Assembly (NCBI GenBank): GCA_028293055.1
Contig: JAQGLD010000085.1
Span: 1 to 9,560 of the forward strand
Length of the DNA: 9,560 nucleotides
Source of the DNA: Alphaproteobacteria bacterium
Lineage (GTDB): Bacteria; Pseudomonadota; Alphaproteobacteria; Sphingomonadales; Sphingomonadaceae
Direction: 5' to 3'
The position numbers and the translations under genes are program-made. Shown one piece after another: positions 7,575 through 9,560 of the stretch (position 1 is its first letter; each line of letters starts with the position of its first letter). The notes below the pieces were generated by a model. That model saw only the letters and a list, made by a program, of their open reading frames with translations. It was not told the origin of the DNA and did not search any database.

Positions 7575-7612
7575 ATTGGGAGCGCAATGCCCGCGCTATA
7601 CCATTTCCCAAT
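7575..7612 (-). promoter_or_regulatory. Nested inverted repeat upstream of efflux operon (candidate leader hairpin or operator)
   Basis: The outer arms ATTGGGA (7575-7581) and TCCCAAT (7606-7612) are exact inverted copies. Inside them AGCGC (7581-7585) and GCGCT (7593-7597) pair again around a 7-base loop. As minus-strand RNA this folds into two stacked stems of 6 and 5 pairs with a one-sided bulge of 9 bases, ending 27 bases before the regulator's ribosome site. It could be a leader structure, an operator, or chance in GC-rich DNA. There is no U tract, so it is not a classic terminator. Confidence 0.35.
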
Positions 7613-7715
7613 GTTGCCGGCGGCCGAGGTGTAGCGCGAAGCGAAACGCGCGAAGGGCGCGGCGCGGAGCGACGCGACAGCGAGCGGGATCTGCACCGGA
7701 ATTTCCCGGCCGGCC

Positions 7716-7931
7716 TTATCCGAGCGTCGTCGCGTAATGGGAAACCCAGGACCAGAGGGCCAGCGACCAGGCGAGCAGGATGAGCAGAAACAGCAGCCCA
7801 TCGAGCAATCCGGCGGGGACATCGGCCGGTCGCGGCGCGGATACGGCGTCCGCTTTGGAAAGCCGCCCAGCCTTGACGACGAGCCTCTGGCTATCGGAGC
7901 CCGCGAGCTTCGCTGCGACGGAGTCTGGCAT
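7716..7931 (-). CDS. Small single-pass membrane protein, unknown function
   Basis: This is a 71-residue protein I do not recognise. Residues 1-40 are mixed polar with several Lys/Arg and Asp, and a Pro/Ala stretch (about 32-40) leads into a strongly hydrophobic segment GLLDGLLFLLILLAWSLALW (41-60), predicted as one transmembrane helix, followed by a short tail SWVSHYATTLG. There is no signal-peptide cleavage site, and by the positive-inside rule the N-terminus is probably cytoplasmic. The start is convincing: AAGGGAGGA sits 6 bases before the ATG, as strong as any ribosome site in the window. It lies on the same strand as the efflux operon, 181 bases upstream of the response regulator, and heads divergently from the solute-binding protein gene. 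It could be an accessory to the pump or sensor, or an unrelated small membrane protein. That it is a real gene is likely; its role is unknown. Confidence 0.72.
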   Translation of the reverse strand: MPDSVAAKLAGSDSQRLVVKAGRLSKADAVSAPRPADVPAGLLDGLLFLLILLAWSLALWSWVSHYATTLG

Positions 7932-7937
7932 GAGAAA

Positions 7938-7946
7938 TCCTCCCTT
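7938..7946 (-). promoter_or_regulatory. Shine-Dalgarno site of small membrane protein gene
   Basis: AAGGGAGGA on the minus strand, 6 bases before the ATG at 7931. It is an almost complete anti-16S match and the main reason to treat the 71-codon frame as a gene. Confidence 0.7.
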
Positions 7947-8031
7947 GGCGTTCGCGGCCCTCTTGCTCCGGGGCCTTCATGACTGGGATGGCCGATCAAC
8001 CTGACGCCTGCCTGAAGCCGTCGCAGCCCGA

Positions 8032-8060
8032 TTGACGAGGCAGCGTCCTGTGACCAGCAT
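8032..8060 (+). promoter_or_regulatory. Possible sigma-70-type promoter of PstS-like gene
   Basis: TTGACG (8032-8037) matches the -35 consensus in five of six bases and is followed, after 17 bases, by CAGCAT (8055-8060), a poor -10 match of three of six. Transcription would start about 16 bases before the solute-binding protein's start codon. The position is sensible, but the -10 is weak. Confidence 0.3.
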
Positions 8061-8071
8061 CGCTGCCCTAG

Positions 8072-8078
8072 AGGAGGT
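8072..8078 (+). promoter_or_regulatory. Shine-Dalgarno site of PstS-like gene
   Basis: AGGAGGT on the plus strand, 4 bases before the ATG at 8083. It picks this ATG, which also opens a clean signal peptide, over in-frame upstream codons. Confidence 0.75.
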
Positions 8079-8082
8079 TCCG

Positions 8083-9135
8083 ATGCTGGCGTTGATCTTC
8101 CTGCTCTCGGCCTTGCTGTCCCCCGCGATCGCGGAGACGCAACCGGACCATCGCGGCCGTCTCGACGAATATCGTCCCGTCCGGCCGGTTCCGACCAGCC
8201 GCCTGGAGGGGAGCGCGCCGGCGATCCTGCCGGATCTGGTCGGGCGCTGGGTAGCCGGTTTCACGGCGCTTCAGCACCAGGTCACGGTTCAGGTACCGCC
8301 CCCCTATGAGCCTCCGCAGGGCGCGCTCTCGTCGCGGCTGACTGCATTCCTCGGCGGCCGTCTCGACTTCGCTTTTCTGTCCCGGTCGATCGCGGCCAGC
8401 GATGTCGCCGCCTTCCGCCGCAGCCACGGCTACGACCCGCTCGTGATTCCGGTCGCCAATGGCAGCTGGAATCGCTTCGGATTCGTCGATCCGGTCGCGA
8501 TCGTCGTGAATGTTTCGAACCCGGTGCGCGGCCTGTCCTTCGCCCAGATCGACGCGCTCCTCTCGCGGTCACGCCGGCGCGGGTACGCCCCTATCCGACG
8601 CTGGGGCGATCTCGGTGTCCGCGCCTGGCGGGCAAGCCCGGTGCATATCGTCGGCGCCGATTCGTGGACAAAGGAGGATTCGGCCCGCGCCGCGGTCGTC
8701 CGGGAGCGTATCCTGCTTGGCGGCGCATGGCACCAGGATCTCGCCGGAAGCGGTAGCGAAGCCGATGTGCCCAGCCGGGTCGCGGCGGACAGGCTCGCGA
8801 TCGCCTTCACCGGCCTCGGTCATCTCGTCCCGGGCGTACGGGCAGTGGCTATCTCCGCCGGCAAGACTGGAGAATTCGTCGATCCGACCTACGCTGCAGT
8901 GGCCGGCGGGCGCTACCCTCTCGCCCGCACGATCGACCTCGTCGTGGCACGACCGCCCGGGCGATGCCTCAAGCCGGAGTTGCGCGAATTCATCAGGTTC
9001 ATGCTGAGCCGGGAGGGCCAGCAAGCGGTGATCGACCAGGGAGCCTTCCTCCCGCTGAGGGCGGCGCAGGCCCGCCTGTCCTGGCGCCGTGCCTCGACAT
9101 GCGGAGACCCCGAGGCCCGCGGCCGCGGGCCGTAA
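8083..9135 (+). CDS. PstS-like periplasmic solute-binding protein
   Basis: This is a 350-residue secreted protein with a PstS-type (PBP-like) fold. The signal peptide LALIFLLSALLSPAIA is probably cleaved after residue 17. Family landmarks are EGSAPAILPDLVGRWVAGF (42-60), corresponding to the N-terminal GSST...PL...W...F region of PstS; GGRLDFAFLSRSI (91-103), matching the 'G.AD...SR' segment; VVNVSNPVRGLSFAQIDALL (141-160), matching the 'NP..GLT..Q...IF' segment; and the C-terminal REFIRFMLSREGQQAVIDQGAFLPL (two stretches, 301-325). The classical phosphate-contact motif GSGT is not visible where expected, so phosphate binding is not assured. The ATG is supported by AGGAGGT four bases upstream and by the signal peptide; an in-frame ATG-like extension from 8032 is not needed. 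No permease or ATPase gene is adjacent, so it may serve a distant transporter or act as a binding or surface protein. Confidence 0.85.
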   Translation: MLALIFLLSALLSPAIAETQPDHRGRLDEYRPVRPVPTSRLEGSAPAILPDLVGRWVAGFTALQHQVTVQVPPPYEPPQGALSSRLTAFLGGRLDFAFLSRSIAASDVAAFRRSHGYDPLVIPVANGSWNRFGFVDPVAIVVNVSNPVRGLSFAQIDALLSRSRRRGYAPIRRWGDLGVRAWRASPVHIVGADSWTKEDSARAAVVRERILLGGAWHQDLAGSGSEADVPSRVAADRLAIAFTGLGHLVPGVRAVAISAGKTGEFVDPTYAAVAGGRYPLARTIDLVVARPPGRCLKPELREFIRFMLSREGQQAVIDQGAFLPLRAAQARLSWRRASTCGDPEARGRGP

Positions 9136-9169
9136 TCCGACCGGTCTCGACTGCCAGATGCGCGGCGAT

Positions 9170-9560
9170 TCAGAGCATCCTGCCCTGACGCTTCTCCTCG
9201 CGCAGCGTCTCGCGCTGCGCCATCCGGCCGAGCCGCGAGGGACGGGCCGGGTCGGCCACAGCGGCTGCGGTCTGCCAGCCGAGGTGCGGCAGGCTGATGG
9301 TGCGCTTGCCGGAAAGGTCGACCCGGCTGGCGATCAGGCCCTTCTCTTCCATCGTCGCCAGCAGCCAGCGAACCCGTCCGGTCGACGAGGTGCCGTAGAG
9401 CGCGGCGAGCTCGCCATCCTCCGGGCACAAGGCACCCTCCTGCGCGGCGCGGGCGATGCGTAGAAAGGGTGCGAGCATTTCCTCCGGAAGCGTCTCGCCG
9501 AGCGCGAGCGCTTCCGACCATAAGCAATCCTCGCTAATTCCGGCCCGGGCGACTGCGAGC
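9170..9560 (-). CDS. C-terminal part of probable winged-helix DNA-binding protein (partial)
   Basis: The frame is open through the right edge of the window, so the N-terminus is missing; at least 129 residues are visible. The section CPEDGELAALYGTSSTGRVRWLLATMEEKGLI reads like a helix-turn-helix (helix, turn around YGTSSTG, recognition helix), and ASRVDLSGKRTISLP resembles the beta wing that follows in winged-helix regulators. The charged tail RMAQRETLREEKRQGRML is basic. An internal ATG at 9478 would give a 102-residue protein, but GGAGG lies only two bases from it and the residues before it (SEALALGETLPEEM) look helical and coding, so I prefer the longer, truncated reading. It converges tail to tail with the solute-binding gene, 34 bases apart. 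DNA binding is inferred from pattern only; the family was not identified. Confidence 0.6.
   Translation of the reverse strand, partial: LAVARAGISEDCLWSEALALGETLPEEMLAPFLRIARAAQEGALCPEDGELAALYGTSSTGRVRWLLATMEEKGLIASRVDLSGKRTISLPHLGWQTAAAVADPARPSRLGRMAQRETLREEKRQGRML

Larger units (their letters stand above)
7535..7715. other. Non-coding gap before the efflux operon
   Basis: This 181-base stretch separates the small membrane protein gene from the response regulator and should hold the operon promoter if the two are not co-transcribed. Besides the nested inverted repeat and the ribosome site, it contains a G/C-rich run (about 7632-7675) built of variations on GCGAAG and GCGCGG. I saw TATAGC on the minus strand (7595-7600) as a possible -10 element but no matching -35 box at the right distance. 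Confidence 0.5.

Noticed and set aside
6860..7999. N-terminal extension of the response regulator to 7999
   Set aside because: The receiver domain starts at the GTG at 7534 with a strong ribosome site; the extension crosses the small membrane protein gene in another frame and resembles no protein.
9136..9169. Terminator between the converging PstS-like and winged-helix genes, including the palindrome GACCGGTC (9139-9146)
   Set aside because: The palindrome is only eight bases with no loop and no T run on either strand, so it is not a convincing intrinsic terminator.

Overview
The window is high-GC DNA, about two thirds G+C by eye, densely coding with a strong G/C bias at third codon positions. 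Protein style, GTG starts with clear Shine-Dalgarno sites, and the kinase and RND sequence signatures suggest an alphaproteobacterium, most likely of the Sphingomonadales. That placement is inference; no rRNA or taxonomic marker gene is present.

Positions 55 to 7534 on the minus strand form one compact five-gene unit. In transcription order it holds an OmpR-type response regulator, a membrane sensor histidine kinase, a CzcC/TolC-type outer membrane factor, a membrane fusion lipoprotein and an RND inner-membrane pump. Every junction overlaps by 4 or 8 bases (one ATGA, two GTGA, one 8-base overlap), so the genes are very probably translationally coupled. The layout is a self-regulated tripartite efflux pump: the kinase senses an envelope signal, the regulator controls the operon, and pump, adaptor and outer membrane channel export the substrate. 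The substrate cannot be read from sequence. The pump has the double aspartate of drug-type RND pumps in TM4, but a glutamate where the TM10 lysine of AcrB would lie.

Upstream on the same strand (7716 to 7931) is a 71-residue single-pass membrane protein with a near-perfect ribosome binding site and no family I recognise. Between it and the regulator lies 181 bases of non-coding DNA with a nested inverted repeat, the best candidate for a leader or operator of the efflux operon.

Divergently on the plus strand (8083 to 9135) is a secreted PstS-like solute-binding protein with no transporter genes beside it. Converging on it from the right edge is the C-terminal part of a probable winged-helix protein that runs out of the window. 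No RNA gene, insertion sequence, CRISPR array, attachment site or convincing terminator was seen.
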